Shown one piece after another: positions 10,410 to 23,665 of a stretch of DNA of 64,000 bases. Numbering within the stretch: the stretch's first letter is position 1; each line of letters starts with the position of its first letter. The notes below the pieces were generated by a model that was not told the origin of the DNA, searched no databases, and worked only from the letters and a program-made list of their open reading frames with translations. Source of the stretch: Allacma fusca. Taxonomy: Eukaryota > Arthropoda > Collembola > Symphypleona > Sminthuridae. The position numbers and the translations under genes are program-made. Location: the NCBI GenBank assembly GCA_947179485.1, contig OX359249.1:51409402-51473401 (forward strand), given 5' to 3'.

Positions 10410-11699
10410 ACATGGGCACCCTCACGAGGGATTGAGGGATGCCTCGCCCTCTCCCTCGTCCTCGCCCTCACAAACTGCGAGGGTGATGGCGAGTACACGT
10501 TGATTTTAGGCGCCCTCATGAACATGAGGGAGAGGACCTATGAATAGGATGTGAACGAAAGAGGGGGAGGCAGAGTACATATGTAAGCCCTCGTGACCTT
10601 CTCTTACCTTAATCGTTATGCGAAAATCATACATATACATATTTTTCTGTAGCAAGACCAACTTCATACCGTCTTAGGTACCTGGTTTATGGCCCTGTGC
10701 AAAAATCCCAGTTTTAATTTTTAAAAGTAAAAGGTCCTCTTGTTTAGGTTAAAATTTCTCATATTAAACTCCAGAAAAAAAATTCATTTTAGGATTTCGG
10801 GGAGACATGATCATTTATAAACAAGGGCACCTGGGCTTTATATTTGATAAATGCTGTTTTCAGACCCTACTATTGAATATTACTGGTATGAGGTTATAGA
10901 ACCTATTTGTGACTAATCTTTATTAACCAAAGACGTAGAAAACAGCTTTGATCAATAATAGTCATTTTCTGAGCTACTGAATCGATTATAATGAAGAATT
11001 ATTGTCATAGACCAACAAAAATGTTTTTTATAACAAAATATAGTAGTTTGATTACTGAATGTTTTCCATTTTCGCGACAATTAAAATATAAGGAAGTTAT
11101 GCACTTTGTACCGATGAATTAGAATTTTAAACTTGTTTTTCACGTTATTTTCAGGACAAAATCGAAAGAACATTGTAAAATTTTCAAGTTTTTTATACTT
11201 TTTACAATTTTGTCAATCACGAAACCTAGTATGTACCTGTACCCTAATACCTGTGTATAACCTGCACCAATAAAGGGCACTATTTTGAATACAGTAGTTT
11301 ATTTCAACAACAATTTTTTAAAAATTTGTTTTGAACGCTAGGTTGTAGAAAATTTTATAAACTTTGTAAGCTATCCAAAAGTTCCGTACGTTCAGAACTG
11401 GGGGGAATGTCGACACATATTGAAGTTGTCATATTTTAACCAAGTGTCAGCGAAAAAATTATTTGAAGGCAAAGGTATTGTAGTAAATTGTAGGGGGATT
11501 ATTTACGTGTAATATAAAATAACGAGGGCCCTCATGAGTGCGAGGGAGAGGGATGTGTTTTAAAAGTAGCCCCTCACGAGGGCGAGGGCGAGGACAACCC
11601 GTAACGTGTTGCTCGATTGATGACGAGGGAGAGTGCGAGCAGGTTATATTCCATCCCTCGCACAATGAGGGAGAGGGGGAGAAAAACGCCCATCTATGA
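10410..11699. mobile_element. Non-autonomous element with CGAGGG/CCCTCG arrays
   Basis: Clusters of CTCGCCCTC/GAGGGCGAG words occupy about 10420-10560 and 11520-11690, around an AT-rich centre. The identical 10-mer GGGGAATCAT flanks the unit (10400-10409, 11700-11709). Termini share ATGGGC/GCCCAT a few bases in. The flanking repeat may be 8 bp (hAT) or 9-10 bp (Mutator-like), so the superfamily is unresolved. Confidence 0.7.
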
Positions 11700-11871
11700 G
11701 GGGAATCATGAGATCGCGGCCATTTTAATCAAAATTAAAATGTCTGCGTCTGCGGTCTCACGTTTCCCCGAACATATGCATTTAAGTAGCGTGCCTCAAT
11801 AATATAAAATGCCATTGCCATACGTCAGCATATCCTGCTTTCTTTCCGCTTATCTCATCTATGCTCCACTC

Positions 11872-12847
11872 TAGAGCTTCCTTCGGGTTTCCGAAATCCC
11901 GAAGTTCCGTGTTCGGAAACGGAACGGAACAATTTCGGAACATTCTTTTTGGTTCCGTCATTGAATCGGGACAAAACCGGAACATGAGCACTTGTACCGG
12001 TAATATTGGGACCGGGACTGTTCAGAGCATCGGTACGAAAAATGTCTCATATAATTTATGTCATCGGAAAGCGGAATCGTTCTGTTCCGTTCCGAACCGA
12101 TCCCGGTACAATTTCTGAAGTGTCGCGCCATCGTTCAACTAGAATGGAAACACCTTTCTTATCGCACTGGCTTGTAAGCAGTTTTTTGCCAAAATAACGA
12201 AATTGGATGAACACAGATTTAATTTACGCAAGTGCTTATATGTAATGCGAGTATCGTTTTCCATGAAAATCAACAGAATAACTAATTTGTTTAATACACA
12301 TGGACATGGGCGATTTTTCTCGAAATGAAAATTCTGAAATCGAAATTATTACCAGCAATGAAGCAAGCTTGCAGGAAATTAACACTGTTAGGCCATTGAA
12401 ATCCACACGCTACAAATATTTATTGCTAAAAAATAATTAATAATAATTATATAATACTGCACAGTAGTTCTTTTCATATGGCCTAATTATTATTAAATCT
12501 TATTTTATATAATTAAATAATAGCATTCCCTAGCATCCAATATATTAAAAGTATATCCTGTATATTAAGTTGCCAGTAATTTGTACACGTATTTCACGTA
12601 TATGTTGTGAACAATTCCGGGATATTTCGGAACGGAACGGGTTCGGAACGGAAAAACTAGCATAATACGGAACGGAACACAACCTGTAACGGAAAAAATA
12701 CTTTACTCCTTTGTTCCGAACGGTGTCAGTTCAAATGTTCCGATGTCCCGACAGCCGGAACGGAACCGGGACCAATATTATTTGTAGGTTTCGGAACGGA
12801 ACGGAATTTCCTACGGAACAAAAATGTTGAACACATTGGAAGCTCTA
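11872..12847. mobile_element. hAT-like non-autonomous element with TTCCG arrays
   Basis: Termini TAGAGCTTCC / GGAAGCTCTA are flanked by a perfect 8-bp duplication CTCCACTC (11864-11871, 12848-12855). The left ~240 bp and right ~250 bp are dense in CGGAACGGAAC/GTTCCGTTCCG words, with an AT-rich centre. No transposase frame is seen. Confidence 0.9.
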
Positions 12848-12855
12848 CTCCACTC

Positions 12856-13562
12856 CCACTGTCCACATTACTTGCAGTTTATACCTACCCTTGACTACTA
12901 TATCCATAGTTTTTGGACTATGAGGTTGAAAAAACATTTTTTAAATCTTGAAAAAGATTTGCTAAATCATTTTTCAATCAAATTTCAAGGGATTTGAAAT
13001 GTTCTCCATTACCCCTTACGTGGGCTAGAGTTGGGTCAAATCGTTTTTTCGTGCCCCCTATACAATGAACACTCATTGTCTTATGGAATACTACTCTATC
13101 TGTCTATATCCTGAAGTTATTTTCAGAGGTATTACTCTTAAATAAATCGCTTTAAAAATTCCAACGTTAACCTTAGATAAGATTTTTTACATATCAGGAT
13201 AAATCTTGTAACAAAAATTAGAAAGCCTACTATTTTGATCTTCGAGATCTGGCAGCTTTATGTATATACACGAACTGTGGCTGTAATAATAGAGAGCGTA
13301 TAGAGTTGACACTAGGAATGAGCTGAAAAGAATGAAATGTATGAAAGAATTAGTCGCATTCCTAGCTCACACTTCAACGATTAATTCAAAATAATCAATT
13401 TGAAAGCAGTGTTTTCAAATTTAGCCTTCTAGTATATGAAGTTGTTTACCACACTAGGTAGGAATGTCTCTTTACAAATATTAGGAAAAATAACTACATT
13501 TTGTGACAAAAAACTCAAGAAGGTTATCACACATATTCACAGGTATTTTACATTGTGATACC
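12856..13562. other. Intergenic stretch, nothing recognised
   Basis: No gene, terminal repeat or array supported here. Confidence 0.4.
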
Positions 13563-13712
13563 CAGAGATGCCAATGGTCTGGTCCGGACCATTTATAATG
13601 GTACGTTATTGGACTGGACACTGGACCGGTTTGATCCACCACTTGGACCAGACCACATACAATTGGTCCAGCTTCAGGGCCAGACCAGATCAGACCGCAA
13701 TGAACCTAATAG
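13563..13712 (+). mobile_element. hAT-like left end with GGTCC arrays (partner not found)
   Basis: CAGAGATGCCAATGG is a plausible hAT terminus. It is followed by ~130 bp rich in GGTCC/GGACC/CAGACC words. I did not find the complementary right end downstream, so this is a truncated element or one whose right end has decayed. Confidence 0.45.
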
Positions 13713-14437
13713 TCCTAAAAATTTATGAGTTAACGAGGAACAAATTTAAAATGTCATTTCTGGTGATAAAACAAGAATTTCATGGGATAAAAAGTCATTG
13801 TTTAATTGCTCTCAATTTCCAGAAACCTTAAAATATACATATAAAATACAAATAAAAATACCATGAGTAACTTATTAAGATACAAAACAAAATACAAATA
13901 TCCAGATTAATTTTGGCTAGATACGAAATAAAATATGTTGCTTCCAGCAAAACCGAAAATACGAAATGAAAATATTTTATTTTAAATACAAAATAGTTAT
14001 TGCAAATACTTTCAAAATCTCAAAGTATATATTTGGGATGAAATATGTATCTCAACTTTATTCTCTGAAAGTATCTTGGACAATTTGCCCACAAATAATT
14101 CGATATCGATAAAATATTCAGCAAACTTAAGAAAACAGGAACGTGATTAGAGTTTAGATTTGTGCATTTGTGTAGATCAAAGTAGATTTACATAACCCAA
14201 GATACATAATGTTTTCCTCAAAACGAATAACCTTATAACTCCTGGGTAATTGTTTTTATGTATTTTGTATTCGCGTCGCCAATTTACATAACTTTATAGC
14301 CCTCACATACATTAAATTTTGTATTTATTCAATAAGTACTTCATCCGAGCCAGAGATATTAAAGGATTGAATTCAAAATGTTTCATATTAGAACTTTTAC
14401 CTTTAAAACATTTATTTGGACATGTGTTACACACAGG
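13713..14437. other. AT-rich stretch, nothing recognised
   Basis: Contains many AAAATACAAA-type words but no gene or element border that I can support. Confidence 0.35.
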
Positions 14438-14505
14438 GGTGGATTTACGGGGTGGCCCACCCTGGCCAGAGTCAAATATTTTAGGGCCAGGGTAAAAAAA
14501 TTAAC
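14438..14505 (+). mobile_element. Fragment of small hAT-like MITE
   Basis: The sequence around GGGGTGGATTTACGGGGTGG, then GGGCCAGGGT, matches in reverse complement the right end of the MITE at 31244-31396. The rest of the element is not recognisable. Confidence 0.55.
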
Positions 14506-14669
14506 GAAGGCCCTTAGATTATAAAATACCTTTAGGCTATAAAAATACCAAAAATACAAAATACTGAATGTATTTCAAATACTATTTCAAATAGAATATT
14601 TAAAAATATTCCACACGTCTTGATTTTACACAATAAAGTGTGTACAAATACCGGTATTGGTATTCATTC

Positions 14670-15523
14670 CAGAGCTTCTGCAGGGGACAAAATAATTGTT
14701 CCCATGTCGTATTCGGGACGGGACGGGGACAAAAATATTGTCCCCATTATATTCGGGAAGGGACATGCTTTTTGGTCGTGTGTATAACGGGTCGGGACGA
14801 GCAAGCATAGCAGAACAAGGATAACGTTTCAGCTTTTAATGCTCATGAGTAAACTATTCTGTGAGCACTATTTCCCCGAATGTTAAACATTCGATTTTAG
14901 GTTGTAGAAAATGAAGCTTATTGCTCAAAAAGTGACTGGTACTTCATAATGGTTTTATGGTTATGATTGTTAGATTTTGGCATTAGAGCGAATAAAGACA
15001 AGATATACAGTGATTTTCTATTTAGTGGTTTCCTCTTAGACATCATTCCCTTTATATGGGCACGTTTAAAATTTCCCTACGATTACATTTACGTTACATT
15101 GTAGTAAGATATAGTGGCATCCCCATATTTTGGCAGGTATTTTGTCATCCCTTGGGAACCACTATATAGAAAATTCACTGTATATTTACAATCATAATTG
15201 AAGTAATTTATCATACACAGTATTTGAAAACGGATTCGAAACTTGAGTGACAGAATAATTTTGGTTACAGAAATAGAACAGGAATAGAATTGTAATAATA
15301 ATAATTATTGTTGAAATATAACCTTAATTTAAGCTGCCTTAAGGAGGAATCTTGGAACTACGATTCTATGTTTGGTAAGAGAATGTCGACAACTGTTTTT
15401 AGTAATTTTCGGGTCGGGACAAGAATTTTGTTCACATGCCCGAATTTTCGGGACCGGGGACGTTTTTTAAAAATTTTGTGGACGGGACAGGGACATGGCT
15501 TTTGTCCCCATGTCCCGCTTCTA
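14670..15523. mobile_element. Array-bearing element with GGGACA words
   Basis: The left ~150 bp and right ~130 bp are full of GGGACGGGACA/TGTCCCC words in mirrored arrangement around an AT-rich centre. Ends CAGAGCTTCTG and (reverse) TAGAAGCGGGAC are related but imperfect. The 8-bp flanks ATTCATTC and ATAATGGT match at only half the positions, so the borders are approximate and the insertion is probably old. Confidence 0.5.
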
Positions 15524-16690
15524 ATAATGGTTCCTCTCAGGAAACTAATTAAGAAAAAGCTCCTAAGAAAGAGATCTCCTATTTACCGACTTATTCAATG
15601 GAGCTCATCAAAGAGAATTTCCTGAGACAAGTTACTGATATTGAATTTAATTAGCTTCATCGGAAGCGTAAATCAAAATTAAACATTAAGATTCTAAAGA
15701 TTGTGCAATTGGGAGGCAGGGAAGTTTCACATTGGGTTCCCCTTGACCGCTCAGACTTATCTAGCTCCAGGGTTCACATAGCTAAGGAATTAAAGGTTGC
15801 TGACCTATTAAGTGGTTGATGTTTGAAAAAACAAAATGTGATATGACTCTTAGAATAACTAGTACTACGGTGGTACATTCACATGTAAATGGTGTTGTGT
15901 ACATTATACTTGCAGAGAGTATATAAAATTAACAAAAAATAAATGTACGCCGATTTTTATTAACATCAATAAATAGCTAGTAAACTAGATTTGTTCTATT
16001 AACAATAGTGATTTCCCATGGCGTATACGTACTTATAATAATGTAATTACTTTCTTAGTGTAATGATATAGCGACGATTACCATTACCAACGACATTAAA
16101 TCTAATTGTGTTTCATTCCACAAGGCATAATTGCTGTACCTATTGTACTAGTTCCGGAAACACCTTCAGTTCATTAAGAAGTTTCCGTTTCTGCAGCTTA
16201 ACCACCAACTCAGGTCATCACTCCAACAACAGTTCAACAGCATAACTGTACCCACCTCCTCCAATACTACGCCAGTACCTCCACTTTACGACCTCCCACC
16301 GAGCCTACCAGAGGAACCTCTAGCTCCCGTGTTTGATCTATCAATTATGGTGATCAGAGTCTGCAAACCTGTATACCCCAAACGCATTTTCTAAAATAGG
16401 GACTAAACAGGCACTCGACCTATTTAGGACAAAAATTCAATTGACCTACATGCCAGTATTCTTTCTACAGGTTTGGATAGCCAGGATCAAGGTTTTAGAC
16501 TTAGAAGTCGACTAGGACTAGGCTATGGATTGTTTCGTTAAGGATTCGATTAGAAAAGCCAATGAATTCCTTATTGTTAGCAGCATTCTAACTATGTATA
16601 AAGACTTACGAACCGGGCCGAATTAGTTGCGGAATATTTTACCAAAATAAAGAACCATGAAATCAGATTGAAAAACAACATTGACATTTT
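15524..16690. other. Intergenic stretch, possible decayed coding remnant
   Basis: A Pro/Thr-rich stretch in a forward frame near 16200-16390 resembles a degraded retrotransposon gag tail, but it is interrupted and not assignable. Nothing else is seen. Confidence 0.3.
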
Positions 16691-16994
16691 TGTTACATTT
16701 ATTTATTCCAAGGCGAAAACTTGCTTAAAACATAAATCAATAGGAAATACAATGAATTTCATTCTTCTTTCACCTCATATTTTAACATCCCTATACCACG
16801 GAGTACAATGAAAATAACTTCATCACTGCTAAATAGTAACATCAGAATAAATTTTGCTTCGAATTATTATTACATATCTGACTACTTAATACATTATCCC
16901 ACATACAATAAAGGTTTGCTGTCGGGCACAGCAAAAATATTAGTGACAGAGTAGAAAAGTGGTTAGAACCGAATTTTGAAGTCTGGTAAATACC

Positions 16995-17795
<801 letters not shown>

Positions 17796-18631
17796 TTCTA
17801 GCAGAAATAATTACACGTAGCAATTCAAATAATAACAATCAAGTTGGCTGCAGGTGTGTTTCTAGAAACCACAAACTTTTTAAATTTGATAAAATAAAGG
17901 ATCACTTGCTCGAAATCGAAAAGCGGAACTTCGGCAGACAAACAACACAGAATTACAGAGTAAAACTTTTTGTGGAAAAGGAAAGTCAACGATCGACTTC
18001 AATGAAGTTGTTCGAATGAAACCGCCGTGCTTTAATTTCATCCAACCCTTCGTCCCCTATACGCGTCAAAATGACTCAAGCCAACTTGGACTCAACGAAG
18101 GACAAGTGACCAGCTCAGCAGATGAACAGATGAATTGTAAAAGTACAAGATAGGTGTATTAAAATAAATGAATGCTTAGTCAGCGTCATGATGCATTTTG
18201 TGTAAACCAGTAAACCTTACGATGAATATTTATGAAACTCCTTTTTACTTTGGAAAGTATGAAATTTATTCATGGTGAATTTCATACAAGAACATTTGTC
18301 AAAAATTAGACATACAAATATCTTGGACTCAAACCATTAGTCATTAAAACAAGCAACTTATTTTTGCTATAGAAATAGCGTGCAAATATTTTTCTGAAAC
18401 ATATTTTTTTTCCAACATCCGGAGTTTTGAAACATCAAGCAATTATTGTTTTCCGATATATTTGGTATTCTAAGGGGTCATGGCAGCACACCTGCTCTCC
18501 ACGAAGTATCTTCTCGAGGAAATACACTACTGCAGATCCGCAAGAGCTTGAATCATTCCGTAATATTTTTTAATACTAATACAGCTAAATGGTTTTAATG
18601 ACTTCCAAACTGGATTGGGGTGTGGGTCTTA
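17796..18631. promoter_or_regulatory. Upstream region of RBX1
   Basis: DNA immediately 5' of the RBX1 start should hold its promoter and 5' UTR. I see no TATA box in a convincing position. From about 18200 the sequence grades into the left flank of the foldback element. Confidence 0.3.
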
Positions 18632-18639
18632 CTTGCATC

Positions 18640-19495
18640 CAGTGGTTGGACTTTGATTCATCAATACCATACTCTAGTGCTTTTTTTGTACAGATAACTT
18701 TTCCTGTACTGTGCTTTACTATAGCCTGGATATGATAATTGTTTCAATACAATGCTTTATTTTTACAAGCACATCAAAATATGTTTCAATACACTGCTTT
18801 ACTACACTAGTTATGCAAAACTAGTCATCAATACTCTACTTTACTCTACTAGTTTTACATGAATAGTTATCAATACTGCTTTACCCATAGCAGTACGTAT
18901 ATACTCGTCAATATTGTATTAATAACTAGCACTATTCTACTAATATTCTGAAATAGAAGCTGTTTCTATATTTTCTTTTTCCAAGCCAAGTTTCTAACGT
19001 AATATGGATTTAAATTACTCAGTAACATTTATTGTGCATTTTTAATAGATTTGCCCTCCATTACTTGGGAATTAATAGCTTAAAACTTATTTATGGCTGA
19101 ATATTCTGCATGTAGCTTCTCAGATTCTTTCAGATTTACAACAATAATCACAAATATGGTCCTTTCATACTGCTTTCGTTTGTCGTTTTAATGTCGTATG
19201 GTAAAGGTCTGACGTAAGTAGTTCGCCCGTAAATTTACGAGATGGGGTCCTTTGCGTGTATCAATAATTTGCTGTACTTTACATGAATTTGTAATATTAT
19301 AACAGTACGTTGCTTTGCTTTACTTGTTTTTATTGCTATAGCGGTTTTTCAATACTGTGCCAATAGTTCATGTTATGAATAGGTATAGCTACTGTACTCT
19401 GCTTTATTTACGAAACATAATGATAATGCGTTGCTATAACAATGCTGTACTTTTATCAATACTGTACTAAAAAGTACAGTACAGTCCGACCACTG
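18640..19495. mobile_element. hAT-like non-autonomous element with CTGTACTTTACT words
   Basis: Termini CAGTGGTTGGACT / AGTCCGACCACTG (one mismatch) are flanked by a perfect 8-bp duplication CTTGCATC (18632-18639, 19496-19503). The body is sprinkled with CAATACTGTACTTTACT-type words, most densely in the first 270 and last 240 bp. No transposase is present. It is inserted next to, and probably within, the left arm of the foldback at 19504-21545. Confidence 0.92.
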
Positions 19496-19503
19496 CTTGC
19501 ATC

Positions 19504-21545
19504 AGGTTTAAGTTTAAGAATAAATAATTAGTCTTACAAGTAACCTCGCCGCATGCGCACTCGGGCCCAGAATGAAATTTTGTATGTGCTTAGATAGCTG
19601 GTCTAATGTCCCAGTGCGGACAAAGTATGGGGGCATCTCGCCCTGGGTTGCGCGGGAAATCAATTCGTCCCTTGGCCAACTAATATTTTCCAATGTTAAA
19701 ACCCGTAATAACTTTTCATTTTCAAAAGTTGGTGAAGTAAGGTCATGTACGCTAAGGATGACATTTTGGCATGCATTCATCATTTAAAGAGTTCCAAGGC
19801 TCACATACTAACCACTATTGGTTACCATTAGATTCTTTATATAAATTCGGTCAATATTGGTCCCAACCTGGATACCCAGATGTCCTGATTTTACCTAGGG
19901 TCACCTGGTGAGCTTGAATTTAGTCCTGATTTAAAAGTATGGCACAAAAATATCCGTTTGTAACATTGTTACGTCGAAAATTGGTCATTAATTATCATAA
20001 AGTCCCCGGCTTTAATAGTTTAATTTTGAACGGTTTAATTTCATAAAGATATAAATAGTTAAATAACACTGAAACGTATCTGATTTTTGATTTTTAAACT
20101 CACTTACAATTAGAATTTGAGAATCGAATAGGCTGGGCACCCTGGCCCCAACTAGTTTCCTCTCCAATGATCATCCATACGAAGCTTATACATAATATAA
20201 ATTAGAGAGTTGCCAGGAAAGTATTCCTGGAATATTGACCAATCCGAGGCAAGAAAACTTCTGTGATGAATGTTTGCAAATATGGGGCAAGAAATCAGCT
20301 GCGACCAATATGCACCAATTTGAGACCAGGAAAAGCCTGTGGTCAATGTTAAACAATTACACACCATGAAACCAGCTGTGACCATTATTGACCAATCTAA
20401 GACCAAGAATCCAGTAATGAACAAGGTGAGCTTATCTAAGCCCAAGAAACCAGCTATGATGAAATTGAGTCCAATGCTGAGTACAAGTTCAAGTAGAACA
20501 TGGGTATTTCAAGTCATGGTCAAGTTAAAATATTATTATAACTTGAGCATTCAGGACATGATCAGGAAATGTTTACGGATGACCATGATACTTGAAGTCC
20601 AGTAAGCGTCATGGTCAGGCTGGATATTATTACTTGATTGTCAAGTCATGTTCATGGTAAAGTCTGGTAATGTGAAAACTTGACCATAAATATTACATGT
20701 ACATATTCAAGTAAAATAAAGTTGCGCTTGTCAAAGACACGGCGCAAAAACTTTCAAAATAGCACTTTGCTACTTCTTATTGTTTTATTTTTCAAGTTTC
20801 AACTCGTGCTCGGGATGCAAATTTGGCTGCAATTAAATTTGCTACCTGTTGTAACAGCATGCGTTAATAGTATTTGCTTCAATGTGCTTCAATTTGATAA
20901 ATCTCTTTTAGATAAAATTTTGTTGCATTTTTAACTATCTTAAACTGTTATAGTTTTGAGAACATCTAAAAACAAAAACACATATCGTGTAAGTTTGGGT
21001 CAAGTCATGATCAAGTAATGATGGCGTAAAAAGTACTTGACTACTTGACCATGAAATTTCAAGTAATCACCTGAACATGAGTCGCTATGATTCAAGATGG
21101 CATGAAAAAAATACTTGACTTTAATAATCAAGTCAAGTTCATGATTGGAAACCAGTTTGTGGTATTTTCCCAGAAAGTTGCTTCTATCGAAAGAACTGCC
21201 AAATATTGACTAATCTGATGCGAAGAATCCAATGGTGGTATGGTTATACTGGTTAGTATGTGATCCCTGGAACCACTTATGATGAATGCATTCCAAAATA
21301 TCTCATTTAGCGTACGTGACCTTACTTCACCGACAAGTTATTACGGGATTTAGCAATGGAAAATATTAGTTGGCAAAGGGACGAATTGATTTCCCACGCA
21401 ACCCAGGCAGAGATGGGCCAAAACATTGCCGGCGCTGGGTCTTGGGCCAGCTATCTAAGTTCATACATAATTTCATTCCGGATCCGAGTGTGCATGTGGC
21501 GAGGCTTACTTGTTAGTAGCATTGGATTAAGATTTAAGACTGCCC
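19504..21545. mobile_element. 2-kb foldback element with ~300-bp arms
   Basis: Left arm about 19504-19830 and right arm about 21240-21545 are inverted copies. Shared blocks include GGGAAATCAATTCGTCCCTT, CCAACTAATATTTTCC and CACATACTAACCA. Arms are diverged but collinear. The interior (about 19830-20480) repeats a degenerate ~60-bp unit around TTGACCAATCTAAGACCAAG. No transposase frame is recognisable. Outer borders are uncertain because the hAT unit at 18640-19495 interrupts the left side. Confidence 0.75.
20488..21145. repeat. Array of TCAAGTCATG words inside the foldback
   Basis: Clusters of TCAAGTCATG/GTCAAGT at about 20500-20700 and 20995-21140 bound an AT-rich centre. This is the same layout as the array-bearing elements elsewhere in the window, and probably a nested member. 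I could not define its termini or a target duplication. Confidence 0.5.
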
Positions 21546-21983
21546 CAAAACGGAAAAGAATAGGCGGAGAATGACCTTCATTTAAAGTAAGTTGCAAATG
21601 CTACAACATCGTTCAGCAAGGTACTATCAGCAAGGTAGTAGACTTATGTTTAAATATTTTACTGGTCCATAAGTCTGTTTTTTTAGAATGGTCACCCTTG
21701 ATGGTCACTATTCCAGAAAACACTTTGATTCTTCCCCCCCCCCCTGAAATGCATAGTGTAGAGAAAAAAATTTCCCACACATTTTTTTCTAAGAAACCGA
21801 ATAGGAAGGTCAATAAACCGAGAACACCCGAAATCTTTAATAATTATTTTCAGCGTTACTATTCATAATATCGAAAATCGTACTATCTCATATTTACTAT
21901 ATAAGCATCTACTACACTAAACTACGGAAACTTCGGATTTTTGTAAAAAATTACATAGGAAATTTAAAAATTTCGACAATTTG

Positions 21984-22099
21984 TTTGACTGCCGGCACTC
22001 CCAAATAAACGTTTTTTTATTGCTGGAAAACGTGGGGATTAGTAAATTCTTCCCTTTAAAATTTAAAAAAAAAGTTTTTTGGGAGTGCCGGCAGTCAAA
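21984..22099. repeat. Perfect 22-bp inverted repeat, 72-bp loop
   Basis: TTTGACTGCCGGCACTCCCA (extended by AA) at 21984-22005 is exactly complemented at 22078-22099. Each arm contains the palindrome GCCGGC. It is a very short MITE or a stable hairpin; no clear target duplication is seen. Confidence 0.85.
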
Positions 22100-22616
22100 T
22101 TGGGGTACATCCGAAACGGGTAATTTATATGCATATCTAGTTAAGGCGTTGTGCACATGATACTACCACGAATGAATTGTATGCGTATACATACAGCCAG
22201 CATGCAAGCATTCCTTGCTCGTAGACGAGGAGAGGTGGCAAACGTAATACACGGGCAACTTTTTACTCCCTCGCCCTCACCTCACGAGGTATGTAAAAAA
22301 ATCTTGTCGCACTCGCTCTCACCCGTAACCCTCACGTTACTTCGCGCTGGAACTCGCACTCAGACTCGTGAGGGCCTAATCTAAATCATAAGGACTCTCC
22401 CTCGGCCTCATGAGTCCATAAGTACGGCCTAACTGCCAGTGCATTGCAATCTTGCTATCACGGACCCGTGACGGTCTACTCTTAACAACAAGCACTCACT
22501 CTCGCCCCTCGAGTCTGAGAGCGAGTAGAAGCTTCGCTTATCTTGAAGGTTTAGGCCATGGCGAGTGCAATAGACTTAACTGCTAACCTCGTGAGGTGAG
22601 AGCTAGGTAGAACTAA

Positions 22617-23058
22617 GGGGGCATGCATAAATTATATAACGCTTAGACGGTCGGTGGTGGTTTTTCATAACGTTATGCTAACGTTACTCACAGTAGGTAG
22701 TACCTGTGTACTCTTTTACGTAAGGCAATATTTTATTAGACACCCGATTTTAACGCGTAGGCATTGTTGCCATATTTAGTGAAAATATTTGGGAGCGAGG
22801 TTTAAATTTTAAGAATATATGCCCTTTAACAGAATGCGATGTAGCTATATTGGAATAAAAGTTGGATTAACACAATAAGGTTAATGGGAGTATTCTGATA
22901 TAATTTTAGCACTAATTATTTAAGTTATGCATAAAGTAATTATCATTGCGTTATGTATGATAGTGGGGGTTAGATGACAGCGTTACGTATGCGTTACTCG
23001 GGGTCGGAGGTGGTCAAATATGTGGCAAATTAGCGTTATATAATTTATGCATGCCCCC
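22617..23058. mobile_element. Complete PIF/Harbinger-like MITE (442 bp)
   Basis: Terminal inverted repeats begin GGGGGCATGCATAAATTATA and match for about 27 bp at both ends. TAA flanks both sides (22614-22616, 23059-23061). The element is noncoding. A truncated relative in the opposite orientation is at 4909-5080. TAA target sites and a G-rich start are typical of PIF/Harbinger. Confidence 0.93.
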
Positions 23059-23117
23059 TAATTACCCACCAATGGCATGAGAAGTGCGAAAAGTCCTATC
23101 ACGTGAAATCTTGTCCT

Positions 23118-23224
23118 GATCCGTGGAAAAGTTGTGCAGTGAATTATTTGTTCCGCCTCGTCAAACCGTTGTCAAATATTTGTCCCGTCTCGTCAAAAAG
23201 TTGCCCAGTCAATTATTTGTTCCT
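23118..23224 (+). repeat. Short degenerate tandem repeat
   Basis: Three imperfect copies of a ~36-bp unit containing AATTATTTGTTCC and CTCGTCAAA, lying inside the element at 22250-23592. Confidence 0.6.
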
Positions 23225-23665
23225 TGAAAAATGTATTCCATTTGGTTTCGTCGCCTCAAATAGTTATCCCATCCAGTCCAGTCCCTTAGTTCAGTATCAG
23301 TAACTTTATCTAATTCTTAAGATCTTGAACTATTCTACAGACTCGTTTATGGAAAAAGGTACAGCAAAGAGGAAATGTGAGAATTATCTCGCGGGATTTA
23401 ATACTGCTGTTCGAACTTCGTGAGGGCTAGCTTTTAGTGCTCACCCTCGCCCTCGTATTAGTAGGTACATTTTCCTATGCCTCGCCCTCATTTGCTGAGG
23501 GCCTTCTTTTATGATGGGAACTCACCCTCATCCCTCAAAAATTAAGGACGAGGGCGAGGGAAAAACTCATACCTCGTGAGGGTGCCCATCAATGCGCTGT
23601 ACACAGAAAGCCCTAGCACGCTCCATTCCTTGGGTTTGGGACCCTGGCGCAGCTCAACTGATCCC

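Larger units (their letters stand above)
22250..23592. mobile_element. Array-bearing element with CCCTCGCCCTCA words, interrupted
   Basis: CTCGCCCTCAC/GAGGGCGAGG words cluster at 22265-22620 and 23420-23592, as in the element at 10410-11699. The ends share GGGCAAC/GGGCACC. It contains the Harbinger MITE at 22617-23058 and a short repeat at 23110-23230. Flanking duplications are not found, so the borders are approximate. Confidence 0.55.
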
